The notes: generated from the sequence alone by a model not told the origin. 64,000 bases of DNA from Cycas panzhihuaensis (GCA_023213395.1 CM041465.1:230647741-230711740); one strand, 5' to 3'; shown: positions 1-11,202, counted from the stretch's first letter. Numbers and translations are program-made.

Positions 1-85
1 AATACAAAAGATTTATGTATTTATGCAATAATGTTTTAACTATGTGATTATGCTCTGCATTGTCTCCATCATTTATTATCCTTCA
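1..85 (+). repeat. 3' end of A1 5' LTR
   Basis: This matches the last about 90 bases of the 3' LTR at 4604-4692 (shared 'ttaactatgtgattat' and 'tttattatccttca'). It ends in CA directly before the primer-binding site. The rest of the LTR lies outside the window. Confidence 0.85.
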
Positions 86-101
86 TTTAGTATCAAAGCA
101 T
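86..101 (+). other. A1 primer-binding site (decayed)
   Basis: The bases tttagtatcaaagcat follow the LTR end. They correspond to TTTGGTATCAGAGCA in A2 with two G-to-A changes, the sequence complementary to the 3' end of plant initiator-Met tRNA. Confidence 0.75.
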
Positions 102-299
102 AGATTGTTGGCCTATTGCTCATATTTTATTAGCCTGTTAAAATTTTTTGAGGAGAAAGAAAATCCATTAGCATCTACAAAATGTACTCACATCAAGCCA
201 AATATTGGTTATATTTATCCTTTACAAAGTTTTTTAGCAGTTTCTTATATTATTTCTCACCAGAGTTTTGATTATTTTTTATTTATAGTTATGAAGTAA

Positions 300-1450
300 T
301 AAATATTTTTTCCAGATCTGTGTAGGAGCATAGCTACAATCAGCAAGTATTCAAGATTTTATCACTCTAAGGAGGTTTTATTAACAAGTTTTACATACTT
401 TTGTCAAATACTTGGCCATTTCTGGTATATTTTATCTATGTATTTAATACTTTTTTCAGATCTATCACAGAACCTGATTCTGATCGGAATATCTAAGATT
501 TCATCACTCTATGAATAAGATCTACATATTTTATCAAATATTTGACCATTTTCTGGTATATTTTTATCTATTTATTTAATAGTTTTTTAGATCTGTGTAG
601 GAGCACAACTATAATCAACAAATATTCAAAGATTTCATCACTCTATGAAGTTTTATTAATAAGATCTACATATTTTGTTAAATACTTAGTTATTTCTAGT
701 TTATTTTATCTATATATTCAATATTTTCTCAGATCTATGTAATATTTTCTATGGATCTGCATATTTTATTAAATATCTAACAATCTTTTGTATATTTGGT
801 CTATTTATTTAAGTTTTTCTCTAGATATATGCAATATTTTCTCCAAATCTACATATTTTGTTAAATATTTAACTATTTTTAGTATATTTGGTCCATTTTT
901 AAAACATTTTCTCTAGATCTGTATATTTTATTAAATATTTGACCATTTTTTGTATATTTATTCAAGATTTTCTCTAGATCTATGTAATATTTTCTCTAGA
1001 TCTGTATATTTTGTTAAATATCTGACCATTTTTAGGATATTTGGTCTATTTATTCAAGTTTTTCTTTAAATTTATGCGATATTTTCTCCAGATTTACATA
1101 TTTTGTTATATATTTAACCATTTTTTATATATTTGGTCTATTTTTTTAATAATTTCTTGAGATCTATGCAATATTTTCTCCAGATCAGCATATTTTATTA
1201 AATATTTGATAATTTTTAGTATATTTAGTCTATTTATTCAATATTTTCTTTAGATCTATGTAATATTTTCTCCAGATTTACATACTTTGTTAAATACCTA
1301 ACTATTTTTTGTATATTTGGTTAATTTATGCAAGTTTTTCTCTAGATATATGTAACATTTTCTCAAGATCTACATATTTTGTTAAATATTTGACCATTTT
1401 TGGTATATTTTGATCCATTCATTCAATATTTTCTTTCATATTTGTGTAAG
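300..1450 (+). repeat. AT2 leader of A1: quasi-tandem ~90-bp repeat rich in AGATCT
   Basis: The phrase 'aaatatttgaccattttt' and variants recurs at about 411, 541, 684, 771, 869, 938, 1019, 1111, 1202, 1296 and 1386, a spacing of about 70-140 and mostly about 90 bases. Each unit also carries one or two AGATCT-like motifs. It is non-coding. The same leader appears reversed in A3 (9480-10640) and A2 (16250-17317). Confidence 0.8.
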
Positions 1451-1679
1451 ATTTGGTATGTATTTAGCCTAATAAATCTCCTAGAGAAGTTATACTATAA
1501 CAAATCTGTCTACTAGAAGAATCCGTTTGAAGTTTTGACCATTGTGGAAGAAGTTCTCATGCTCTAAAGTCCATCTTCTACAAATCTGTCACAACTGCAT
1601 TACTAGGTTCTTACTATTTTTTTAGATATAAACATATATGTTTCTTGGTTATTATATTTGTAAGATTTAGTATTTGAAA

Positions 1680-2900
1680 GATTTACTATCCCATATAACC
1701 TTTAGCCTGTTTTGAAAGGGGCCAACATAAGTTTTATAATATTTTTCTTTTTATTTTTTTAATTTTTCATTAAAACATAGGGTACTTGGTAAACTTTTAC
1801 CATAACTTTTGACTGGGTTATCAGTTTTTGACGAAACCTATTCCATTGCGTCTAAAATTTTTTGAGGTATAATTTTGATTGGTCATATGCTATATTTGGA
1901 GTTGATTTGATCTATTTTCAATCAGTTTAAAGATAATCATTGATTTTTAAAGTTGTTTTAAACTATTTTCACAAAAACTCTTTTTTATTAAGTTATATTT
2001 TATCATCGAAAGAGTATCTTTTAACCAGATCTACTCTGTAGTAATTTATTTTTAGTAAACTTCATTACTATTTACTCATTTTATTTTTTAGCATTTATTT
2101 TTATCATTATTTTAATTGGTGAAAGTGACACTTCAGTGTTTTTTACCATTTTTACATAAAAAACACTACTTACTTTTTTAGCTATATCTCCTCAACTAGA
2201 AATCAAATTTCTAAACCGTATAATTCGTTGGAATCTTGATTTAGACTACTACTTCTTAAAAGTGTCTTTTTCTTAATTTGATTCAATATCATTCAAGATT
2301 AAGTAGGTCAAAGTTGACCTTATTTTTGCTGCCTATTTTATTAACCTTAGAAGGACATGTTTTATAGTTTGTTTAATATCTTGAGTTTCATAGCTCAGAA
2401 TTGAGTACCGTCTAATTATAGTAAATATTTTTTAGAAATTTATAGTTTTAAGTTATTTTTATTTTATTTTAAGTCTATTTTACAGGTGCTCTAAGCCCTT
2501 AAAATTGAGGTATTAAATAGTTTCAAATTTACCATTATTGCACATTTTTTATATATTATTTCTTATGTTTTTTCAACTGAAAAATATATTAAGTGGCTCT
2601 CTATACTATATTTGATCAATATACATTATTCTATAAGATGTTTACTAACATTCCAGAATATTTTGAGCCCTTGGCTCCCATTAAACCTCAAAAGGAGGAC
2701 TACATCTTTGGTATATTAAAATATTCACTTGCAGGAATCCGTTTTCAAAACAGTTAGTTTCATTGAATAGATATTTCATTGATCTTCAAATTGATGTAAT
2801 TTCACCTTATTTTGACATTGTTTAATATAGTTTTGAAGCTGCTCAATTTGAGCATTTAAGATATCCCAATAGGCTTATCTTCTAAATATTTTTTAAGGAG
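1680..2900 (+). other. AT1 conserved non-coding leader module in A1
   Basis: There is no reading frame. Landmarks such as 'ggccaacataag', 'gggttatcagtttttgacgaaacc' split by substitutions, and 'ggaatccgttttcaaaacagt' recur in reverse orientation in A3, A2, Copia1 and A4. It sits between the repeat leader and gag, so it is probably 5' untranslated leader of the retroelement RNA. Confidence 0.75.
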
Positions 2901-3577
2901 TACCTTATTTTATTTCTTATTGATCACTTATAATACATGCTTAAGGCTTTTATTTGACTTTTATATAAGTTTCTTTTAAGTTGTTTTGTAGCAAAAATTA
3001 CTCATATATATATAAAGTAAGTGACAAGTCAAGTGGACTTGCAACTTAAACGGGTATAATTCATTTTTTAAAAAGGTTTCTTCTTCATATTCTTTATCTT
3101 TCAAAATGAAAATATACATATATATATTTCAGTTTTCAGTACCATATATCTTCTTCAAGGCAAAAAGATTTCTTACATTATAAAAAAGAAAGTCATTTTC
3201 TTACTCAAATTTGTAGTTATTTATTTGAAAGATCAAAAGCTTAAGGATTCTTTATTTTTCATCATCAAAAGTCTTATTTCAGATTTGTATAGTTAAAAAA
3301 ACTTTGTTAAATGTAAAATTTGCTCTTCAATTCATCATTGTTGAAAAGTTCACTTACTTCTTGCACTTATAAAAGTTGCATCTAGTTGATTTATTTTCTA
3401 AAGGCATCTTTCATTTTTTAAAGGGTATTACATTTCTTTCAAAGAGTATATTTGAAATTATAAGTTTATTGATTTATTGAGTTCTTTGATTCTTTCTAAA
3501 GGCACACATTTTAATTGAGAAGTACAAAATGTTTACTTATAAACCATATTTTTTATATACTAAAGTTTTCTATCAAA

Positions 3578-4239
3578 ATGGAAATCAATTTAAATAAAGT
3601 ACAATTCCCTATATTTAATGGCCATAATTTTTCACAATGGCATAAAACAATGCAAAATTATTTCATTATAAATGATCTTTGGAAATACTTACAAGATGAA
3701 TATGATCTTAATATTAAAGAAACTTTAAAAAAGATAATGAAGTCTTAGAGATATTATTTTACACTATAGATGATAATGTGTTTTTTAAAGTGTGTGAACT
3801 AACAACTTCCAAATCTGTATGGTATATCTTAGTTTCTACATATGGGAGAGATTTCCTCAAAGTAAATGAATCTAATATTGATATTATTGGTCATGTGAGA
3901 CAGGTGCTAGAGCAGGTGGATTGTGATGCAAAAACCAAAGAACAAAATTCAAGTCAAATGTATGATCATCTTATTACATAAGAAGTTGATCCTCCATTTG
4001 AGAGGGAGAAATCTTATGATATGATAGAGAAGAAATATGATGATATGATAGTCACTCATAACATAAATAGTTCAGAAGTCAAAGTCAAAGTTCTAGTTGA
4101 TAAAGTTAGAGTTATATCCATTCACCTTCATTCAATTCAAGCTTCATTTACTTGGAGATTTTTTTAACCACTCAATAGCAAAGACATACATATTGCTAAA
4201 AGGATGATACAAGTTAATAAAGATCAAGCTAAAAGATAA
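3578..4239 (+). pseudogene. A1 copia-type gag-like ORF (UBN2/DUF4219-like), broken
   Basis: It begins MEINLNKVQFPIF and carries the copia gag core, with F.G.NFSQWHKTM followed by DLWKYL. A one-base loss in the A-run near 3727 shifts the frame. Reading resumes as DNEVLEILFYTIDD and then CELTTSKSVWYIL. A CAA-to-TAA stop interrupts near 3979, and it ends at ...VNKDQAKR. No zinc knuckle is visible. The same protein reads in A3, A2 and A4, so this is the family's only conserved coding region. Its role is presumably packaging of the element's RNA, inferred from the gag family. Confidence 0.75.
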
Positions 4240-4322
4240 AATTTTAAAGTTTTTTTCAAGTTTAAATTTCATAAGTTTAAAGAGAAGATAAAGTTATCCA
4301 TGATGATCATTAAGGGGGAGAA

Positions 4323-4692
4323 TATTAGGGTTAATGATCATCACCCCACTCCCACCTTTCACCCAAGAGTGAACACCCCACTCTTACCAATTTACACATG
4401 TAGGTGCTCACATGTGAAAATAAGTATAAGGTAAGGTTAAAGTTAATTTAAGTTAAGTTATGTAACATTTTATTATTGTTTAAATTTTAGGGGTTGAAGA
4501 GTTTCCCTCCTCTTCCAAATTATATATTTAGAGGGGTATGCAATCCTGGTGTCTTTAGACACCACCTACATTTAAAGATTTGCTATGTACTCACTCATCA
4601 TGGATTGAATACAAAAGGTTTATGTACTTATGTAACAATATTTTAACTATGTGATTATACTCTGCTCTGTCTTCATCATTTATTATCCTTCA
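4323..4692 (+). repeat. A1 3' LTR
   Basis: It follows the polypurine tract taagggggagaa and starts TATTAGGG (decayed TGTTGGGG). It ends CCTTCA. It aligns over its whole length with the LTRs of A2, A3, A4 and the solo LTR, including the block 'aggggttgaagagtttccc'. The length is 370 bp. Confidence 0.85.
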
Positions 4693-4993
4693 TTTATTGA
4701 TTACCTTATAATCAATACACATACAATAAGAGCTATATTTCTTTGGAGTCAAGTATGTAAGAGCTATATATAGGATCATGCTTTCTTTTCTTATCCATTT
4801 CTCTATTAATTTACTAACCTACCAACTTAATTCTTCATTTTCCTTAGGGCTCGGTCTATATGCAACTTAATTTAGTAGTGCAAATCCTAGAATCAAGTCA
4901 ATTTGATGTTGATTATTTTTCTATGGTTGTAAACCATCTAGAAAATCATCAAGTAGATATCATTATACTATTATAATAGTTTAGCCACTTATT
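4693..4993 (-). pseudogene. Ty3/gypsy G2 RT N-terminal fragment
   Basis: On the minus strand it reads DDFLDGLQP*KNNQHQIDL, then SPKENEELSW, then KKYSSYCMCIDYKVINK. This is the start of a gypsy reverse transcriptase (the region before and including 'WRMCVDYRAINK'). It is cut on one side by A1 and on the other by A3. The upstream part of the same polyprotein (protease) resumes at 10694, showing that A3 is inserted inside G2. Confidence 0.8.
4945..4993. repeat. Left copy of 49-bp duplication flanking A3
   Basis: It is identical over 49 bases to 10645-10693. It lies directly outside the A3 3' LTR and is part of the G2 coding sequence. See the findings. Confidence 0.9.
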
Positions 4994-5394
4994 TGAAGGA
5001 AAATAAAATTCAAGAGAACAAGGTAGAACATAAATAAATCATCAATACATCATTGTTGCATAGTAGCATGGACACAATAGCTTGTATATTCAATCCATGT
5101 TTGTGAGAAGAGTAATACAAATGTCCAATATTGTAGGCAGTGTCTAAAGACACCAGGGTTACACATCCCTCAAATTATATAGTTTAGAAGAGGAGAGAAA
5201 CTCTTTAACCCCTAAAATTTAAATAACAATAAAATAATATAAACTTAACTCAAAATAAACTTAACTCAAATTAACATAAATTTACCTTAAACTTACCTAT
5301 ACATGTTGAGTACCCACATATGTAAATTGATTACGATAAGGTGTGTACTCTTGGTTGGAAGGTGGGAGTGAAGTGATGACTATTAACTCCAACA
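4994..5394 (-). repeat. A3 3' LTR
   Basis: On the plus strand it runs from TGAAGGAA to CCAACA, so on the minus strand it starts TGTTGGAG and ends TTCA. It is 401 bp and aligns with the A2 LTRs. The adjoining 5395-5408 (ttctcccccttaat) is the polypurine tract read in reverse. Confidence 0.9.
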
Positions 5395-5475
5395 TTCTCC
5401 CCCTTAATGGTCATCATGAACATTTGTCTTCTCTTTAAACTTATGAAATTTATACTTTAAAAAAATTTTAAAATT

Positions 5476-6177
5476 TTATCTCTTAACTTGATCTTTATTA
5501 ACTTGCTTTAACCTTCTAGCAACATGTGTCATTCTATCATGAAGTGGTGCAAAAAATATGTAAGTGAATGTAGCTACAAAAAATTTGTAAGTAAATAAAG
5601 CTTGATTCAAAAATAGATGTGTAGCTACTACTTTGATTTTGTCAACTGAAATATTAAGAAAACTTTGAACTTGAACTTTATCTTTTGAAAACTTTGTATT
5701 ATGAATAATTGTCAAATCATCATATCTCTTTGTTGTCATATTATAAGATTCATTCTCCTCCTCAAATGGAGGATCAGGTTCTTGTGCAACAAGTTGATCA
5801 TGTATTTGATTAGAATCTTCCTTAGTCTTGTCATTACAAATCACTTGTTCTGGTACCTGTCTCACATGCTCAACAAAATCAACATCAAATATATTAAGGG
5901 TATCTCCTCTATCAGTAGAAATCAATACATCCCATACAGATTTAGAAGTTGTTAATTTACAAACTTTAGAAAAGACATCATCATTTATGATGTAAAATAA
6001 TATTCCTAAGACTTCATTATCCTTTCTAAAATTTTCTTTAATACTAAGATCACATTCATATTGTAAATATTTTAAAAGATCATGTGTAATGAAATAATCT
6101 TGCATTGTCTTATGCCATAATAAAAAATTATAGCTATCAAATGTAGGAAATTATACTTGATCATGATTGATTACCAT
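5476..6177 (-). pseudogene. A3 copia-type gag-like ORF, one early stop
   Basis: The start ATG is at 6177-6175, followed by MVINHDQV, then TAA in place of the Gln codon seen in A1. The frame is then open for 209 residues from MQDYFITHDLLKYLQ to VNKDQVKR. The core motifs WHKTM, DLLKYLQYECDLSIKENF and LTTSKSVWDVL match the other family-A gags. It is the longest open gag copy in the window. No zinc knuckle is visible, and the acidic stretch PPFEEENES is family-specific. Confidence 0.8.
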
Positions 6178-6379
6178 TTTACCAAAAAACTTTAATACAT
6201 AAAAGAATATGCTTTTACTAAGTAAAAAAAGTCAATAAATCAATAAATATGATAAACTTATAAGATATAATTTCAAATAAAATTTGAAATATGATGAATA
6301 TATAAGTAAATTTGAAGTGTAACAAATATCCTCTTAAATGTAAAAATCTAAAATAAACTTTGAAAATGAAAAATAAAAT

Positions 6380-7480
6380 GTCAGAATAAGATAATGTTAG
6401 TGTATCTTAAATACTCAAGTTTAGCAACTTGAAAGTTATATTAAACGATAACAGAATAACATGAAACTTTACTAGTATAAAGATTAATAAAATATATATT
6501 CAATGGAACTGACTATTTTGAAACGGGTTCCTACCAGTCAAATTTTGATAAACCAAAGGTACATGCATCTTTTTGAGGCATAACAGGAGCAGGGAGCTCA
6601 AAATAGTATAAAAATGCTAATAAAACTTTATAGAATGGTGTAAAATAATCAAATATATCTTAGAGAACTACTTAATATCTTTTTAATTGAAAAAAATTGA
6701 GAAATAACATATGAAAAGTGTGTAATAATGGAAGATTAGAGGCTATTAAGTACCTCTACTTTAATACTTTTGAAAATTAGCAAAAGCACTTTAAAACTTA
6801 TAAAAAATAATGTCAATTTGAAGGGGAGTGAGTTAACTTCCCAATGAAATTAACAGAATTGAATTCTGATGTAAAATAGAAAAGTTATAGTAAAATTAGC
6901 GATAAGTACTTTTATGGTAAAAAGTTTAAAAAGTGCTAAAAAACACTAAAGTATCACTTTGGTTTATTAAAATAATGGTTAAAATAAATCTTAAAAACTA
7001 AAATAAATAAGTGGTCATGAAGTTTGTTGATAATAGTCAACTACATAATAGATATAGGCAGAAAACAATCTCCCGGTGATAAGATATAATCTGTTAAAAA
7101 TTTGATTTTATAAAAATGTTTAGAAAGGCTCGAAAAATTGCTGATTGACTTTAAACTGATTGAAAGTGGGTCAAATTAGCTCCAAATTAGTCATATGACC
7201 AGTAAAAATTGATTTAAAGAAAATTTTGGATGTAATGGGATATGTTTCGTCAGAAACCGATGACTTAGTGAAAAGATATAGAAAACAAATGCGAGTAACA
7301 CTTTGTAAAATGAAAAAAAAAAAAAAAAAAAAAAATTATGAAAGATAAATTGGCCCCTTTAGTAATAAATTAAAGGTCACGTGGAAAAGATGTGACCACG
7401 GGCTAAAATTCGAAGGGGCTTATATCTTTTTAACACGAATTTAAAAAAAATATTATTTTTAATTAATTTTTTGAACTTTA
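6380..7480 (-). other. AT1 leader module of A3
   Basis: This is the reverse complement of the A1 leader module, with shared landmarks 'ttttgaaacgggttccta' and 'cagaaaccgatgac'. A run of about 22 A lies at 7313-7336. It is non-coding. Confidence 0.75.
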
Positions 7481-7537
7481 TGAAAAATAAAAAATGAAAA
7501 TTTTGATGATTGCACCATGAGCACTGCGCTGCCGCCA

Positions 7538-7752
7538 CCACCCTGCATGCAGCCTCTTGTCATAGGCAGGCTCTGTAATGGCATCATTGGAGATCGTCGT
7601 GGAAAGGAGACGTCATGGCAGCAGAGGATGTTGAACTTACAGTTAAGGCTGCACGAGCAGCTTTTACTAGGAATAAAGGGAAATATTAGGCACGCATATC
7701 AAGGTCCTTTCGTGCTAAGTATCTGCGTGCTATAGTTGCAAAGGTTATACAA
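7538..7752 (+). pseudogene. Captured fragment of betaine/aminoaldehyde dehydrogenase (ALDH10) N-terminus
   Basis: From 7615 the plus strand reads MAAEDVELTVKAARAAF, then TRNKGKY, a TAG stop, ARISRSFRAKYLRAIVAKV. The plant ALDH10 family has AAEDV..AV.AARAAF..NKGK.WA......RAKYLRAIAAKV near its N-terminus, and the TAG sits at the expected Trp. An upstream piece reading NGIIGD in another frame fits the family's EEIIGD, implying one frameshift near 7600. After AAKV the similarity stops at a possible splice donor (aag|gttata). The NAD-binding and catalytic parts are absent, so it makes no enzyme. It is antisense to A3. Confidence 0.75.
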
Positions 7753-8073
7753 GCATGTGCACTGACTACATAAACCAATATAACTTTACAACCAGTAGTG
7801 ACAGGCTTTCAGACAGATTCTGGACGTGTATACAGGCTATACAAGCATGTGCACAAATTGTATGGACACCCACATGTGACTGTTAGGGCAGTCAGGATTG
7901 ATCTTGCCTGCCAACCCATCTTGTTTAAATTCTGATTCTTGCTTTGGATGTTTGTATCATCTACTTTCAAATATTTAGTAAAGGCTCTTGTTTTTTTTTT
8001 TTTTAAGAGAATTAATATTCGTTGTTGGTCATGTGGCGAGCGGTCATATTAGTCTGTTGAAGATTTCTTGTAG

Positions 8074-8470
8074 GGAAGCATATGCAATGGAGCAACAAAC
8101 TTTTATTAAAGAAGAGCACTACTTGGAAAGGGTCAGGGATAGGACTGTATCAGGCTTTGGTAATACTTGTTACTATAAAAACAAGAGGCCAGATTTAGGT
8201 TGTTTAGCTCTAGGTCAACTACTATGGTCCAAAGCTAATCGTTCTTCATGGTGGCCTGCATAGATTGTGGATGAGAGAACAGTAAGTGAGAACAACATAG
8301 TTAACTAAAGAATTTAGGGTGGAGTTTTAATGCGCTTCTATGGGAGCTATGATTTTGCATGGGTGGATCCCCTTGCAGATCTATCTCAATTTGAGGAAAG
8401 CTTCAAGGGAAAAAGTATTAATACCAGAACAACTTTTCAAAAGGCCTTGGAAGAGGCTTTGGATTTGTGA
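8074..8470 (+). pseudogene. Captured PWWP-domain exon
   Basis: Just after a possible splice acceptor (ttcttgtag, ending 8073) one frame reads GCLALGQLLWSKANRSSWWPA, stop, IVDERTVSENN, two more stops, then GGVLMRFYGSYDFAWVDPL and LSQFEESFKGK, ending ALEEALDL. This is a nearly complete PWWP domain: the SWWPA core, the VRFYGSY strand, and the acidic helix and ALE.AL tail typical of plant PWWP proteins. All three internal stops are TAG or TAA in a single frame. PWWP domains bind methylated histone tails. The host gene cannot be named. It is antisense to A3. Confidence 0.85.
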
Positions 8471-9479
8471 TTTTTGTTGAGGGATACTGCAGATCGAGAT
8501 TAAGTTTGACGCATGACAAAGAATCTATATGATAGGGGGTATTATCTGGGTAACTCACCCAATCACTAGGACGAGTAGACTTCTATGTGGTATTCTTGCA
8601 AAAAAGAAACAAAGATTATGATAATTTATAAATTTAGCAAATTCTTTAATTTGTGTTAAATATAAATATAAATAAATCTATTCTAAAATCAATTGAAAAT
8701 GTAAGGAATGTAGTGCTTTGGGTACTTCCTATGATGTTATTTTGTATTGATATGTGTAGTATCCTATGCATTAGTTAGTTTTGGTGAATTCTGGCAATCA
8801 ATCTGTTTGATTAAAGTAGATGGTTTTAAAGGAAATTATGGGCCTAACTTACAACCCCTTATTGTAGTTAGATATGGTGGACTCAAAAGTTTAAGATGCC
8901 TAGTACCAAATGTACCAAATTGGTACCAAATGTAAACTAAAGGCAGGGAAACAAGTGCTGATGAAAGGAGTTGTTTTCCAATATATTATTTTCAATTTTT
9001 TTTTTACATATGAATTTCCTATTTTTCTTCTCTCTTATTGTAGTATGGAGCTTCTACTATACAAGCTTCTGTGCTTTTAGTTTACTCATGTACACCGGTT
9101 ATGTGCTTTATGCTTTCTCTTCAAAAAAAAAATTATTTGCATCGTTTAAATGCCTTTCTACTTAGTTTCATTCTACTTTGGGCTGTAAGTACATGTATGT
9201 TCAATGTAGCTTTTACCTTCTCAAGGAAGGAATGATGAGATGGCAACAACAAAGTGATTGCCTATATTTAGTGACTATTGTAATGGTGAATATACTATGA
9301 ACAAGAAATATCAAAGAGGAAGCTTGTTGTTTCAAAAATATTCTACCAATAATAACAAAGATAGTTTGACAAAAATAAAACTTGATTCAAATGTTGACAT
9401 ATGGTTGCTTTTGTGCTTTCAGCCTTGTAGCAGGTTATAAAAGAGATATTTGGCTCTCAATGCCTATATGCAAATGGAG
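8471..9479. other. A3 host-derived or unassigned region
   Basis: This is a non-repetitive stretch between the PWWP fragment and AT2. Short open frames are present, but none shows a domain I recognise. It may be intron or flanking sequence of the captured genes. An AT dinucleotide run lies at 9515-9537, just beyond it. Confidence 0.4.
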
Positions 9480-10640
9480 CAAATGTACAAATATAGCAAA
9501 AAAATATTTAAAATATATATATATATATATATAATATAAAAGATGAGTATTATGTTTAAAATCTTTTAACTATACTTTGAGGTTTCACAAAAAAAATCTT
9601 CAAATAATAATAGTAAAAAATATTTAGTGGAGGAATATAATCCTACAATAGAGTCATAATGAAATTAAGAAAATTTTTAGATATTAACAAAAATATAAAA
9701 TGGATGTATATATGAATCTGAAATATTTCAAATATGTTGGAGTAGATGTATCACAAAAATGAGAAATATATGTTTTAGATCTAAAAATAAATATGAAGAA
9801 TTTGGTAAACAGCTGTAGTAGACTTGTAGCAGAAAAATAGACTTACAAAGATGAGATCTATTGTATATGCTTCTCTATAAAGCTTATTGGGCTAAATATG
9901 CACCTAAAACTTGCATATCTAAAAAAAACTTGAAAAAATGATTAAATATATGATAAAATATATAGATATAAAAGAATATGTAGCAAATCTGAGGAAAACT
10001 TAAGCAGATTTGAAGTAAAATATAGCAGATCTAAACTAAATATTGTAGATCTGAAATAAATAAACCAGAAAATAGTGAAATTATTAATAAAAATAAATAG
10101 ATCTGAAAAATATATAACATATCTAAAGAAAATATAGCAAAAAATGGTGAAATACTTGATAAAATAAGCAAATCTGAAAAATATATGGTAGATCTGAAGA
10201 ATATTTAGCAGATCTGAAGTAAAATATAGCAGATCTAAAGAATATGTAGCAGATCTAAAGAGAACTTTAAATAAATGTTGCTTATAGCTAAACTCCAGTG
10301 TAGATCTACACAAATATTAGATAAATAGATAGAAATATGCTTAAAAAATGCCAAATATATGATAAAAATATATATAAATGTTAATAAAACCTCTTGTAGA
10401 GTGATAAAAGCTTGATATTTGTTATTTTTTAGTTGTGCACCTGCATAAATCTGAATAAATATGAAATATCTTTGTTATAGAATAAGTATATCTTTAAGAA
10501 TAATCAAATCTCTAATAAAAAAATATAAGAAGCTACTGAAAAACTTGTAAAAAATGAATATAACTGATATTTCTTACTTGTGAGTAAATCTACTATAGAT
10601 ATCAATAAATCTTCTTACTTCTTCAAAAAAAACTTTAACA
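9480..10640 (-). repeat. AT2 leader of A3 (AGATCT-rich quasi-repeats)
   Basis: 'agcagatctgaa' and close variants recur many times between 9990 and 10270. The region is homologous to A1 300-1450 in reverse orientation and to A2 16250-17317 in the same orientation. It is non-coding; the apparent open frame at 9942-10313 is a by-product of the repeat. Confidence 0.75.
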
Positions 10641-10644
10641 ATGG

Positions 10645-10693
10645 ATCATCAAGTAGATATCATTATACTATTATAATAGTTTAGCCACTTATT
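10645..10693. repeat. Right copy of 49-bp duplication flanking A3
   Basis: It is base-for-base identical to 4945-4993. It directly joins the truncated 5' end of A3 and continues into G2 protease-linker sequence. Confidence 0.9.
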
Positions 10694-11197
10694 ATGATAT
10701 CAATGTTGGTTCATCAGTATTTTTCACTTGATTTATCACTAAGTTATAATAAGTCCTTATCACTTTTACTTCCTTAAGGAATTCCTTTATAATCAATATA
10801 GTATTTACCTATCTTTATTCCTTCATAAGTAGTAATATGAGCTTTACATATACTTCTATAAGGTGTAAGTATTCTTTCTCTAATGATGATTGGGATTCCT
10901 ATCATACTACCATGGCCTCCATAATAATATATGGTGAGCAATAATTGGGAGAACATCATACTATACCTCATTGAAGTATGCATACCTAATGGTAAATTTT
11001 ACTAAATAATTTTATCTACCACCACCTCACTCCCTTCCTTCATTTAAAAAAAATTATTGGGGGTAGTTTGTCTTCACACAGCTCAGATTTGTTATTATCT
11101 CAATGGATACCATATTTTTATAGTGTCTATTATTAATAACAACTTTATAAATCTTACCTTTAGAGGTTCTTTTCATTTAGAAGATATTATTATATAA
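10694..11197 (-). pseudogene. Gypsy G2 aspartic-protease region (pseudogene)
   Basis: The minus strand reads NMVSIEIITNLSCVKTNYP, then MKEGSEVVVDKII, then LLLTIYYYGGHGSMIGIP. This is the plant gypsy protease and its downstream part (family pattern: N.VS..M...L.L...PHP, G..V.VDEQ..V.F, D.CH.LLGRPWQYD). The catalytic D-S/T-G triad is lost in the decayed stretch before NMVS. It continues across A3 into the RT at 4993-4693, and the other way across the solo LTR into the gag zinc knuckle. Confidence 0.75.
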
Positions 11198-11202
11198 CTA
11201 TG

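Larger units (their letters stand above)
1..4692 (+). mobile_element. Family-A non-autonomous LTR retrotransposon A1 (5' end cut by window)
   Basis: The order seen is LTR tail (1-85), primer-binding site, AGATCT-rich quasi-tandem leader AT2 (300-1450), AT1 leader (1680-2900), one copia-like gag ORF, polypurine tract (4311-4322) and 3' LTR. No protease, integrase or RT reads in any frame, so it must have relied on enzymes supplied in trans. It is inserted in the RT region of the minus-strand gypsy G2, which resumes at 4693. Unlike A2, A3 and A4 it has only about 230 bp between AT2 and AT1, so it looks like a copy without a large host-gene insert. Confidence 0.85.
4994..10644 (-). mobile_element. 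Family-A element A3, single LTR, carries ALDH10 and PWWP fragments
   Basis: Read on the minus strand it has an AT2 leader (10640-9480), a host-derived region (about 9480-7500), AT1 (7480-6380), gag (6177-5476), a polypurine tract and one 3' LTR. The internal sequence stops about 85 bases short of where A2 has its primer-binding site, and no 5' LTR follows. The target sequence is duplicated for 49 bp. It therefore looks like a 5'-truncated cDNA inserted by a non-standard route. Confidence 0.85.

Noticed and set aside
300-1450. Regular repeats that might be a CRISPR array or satellite.
   Set aside because: Units diverge, spacing varies from about 70 to 140, and the region lies between an LTR and gag of a plant retroelement.
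9942-10313. 123-codon open frame with repeating 'FRSATYSLDLLYF'-like units.
   Set aside because: It is translation of the AGATCT quasi-repeats in the AT2 leader; the period comes from the DNA.
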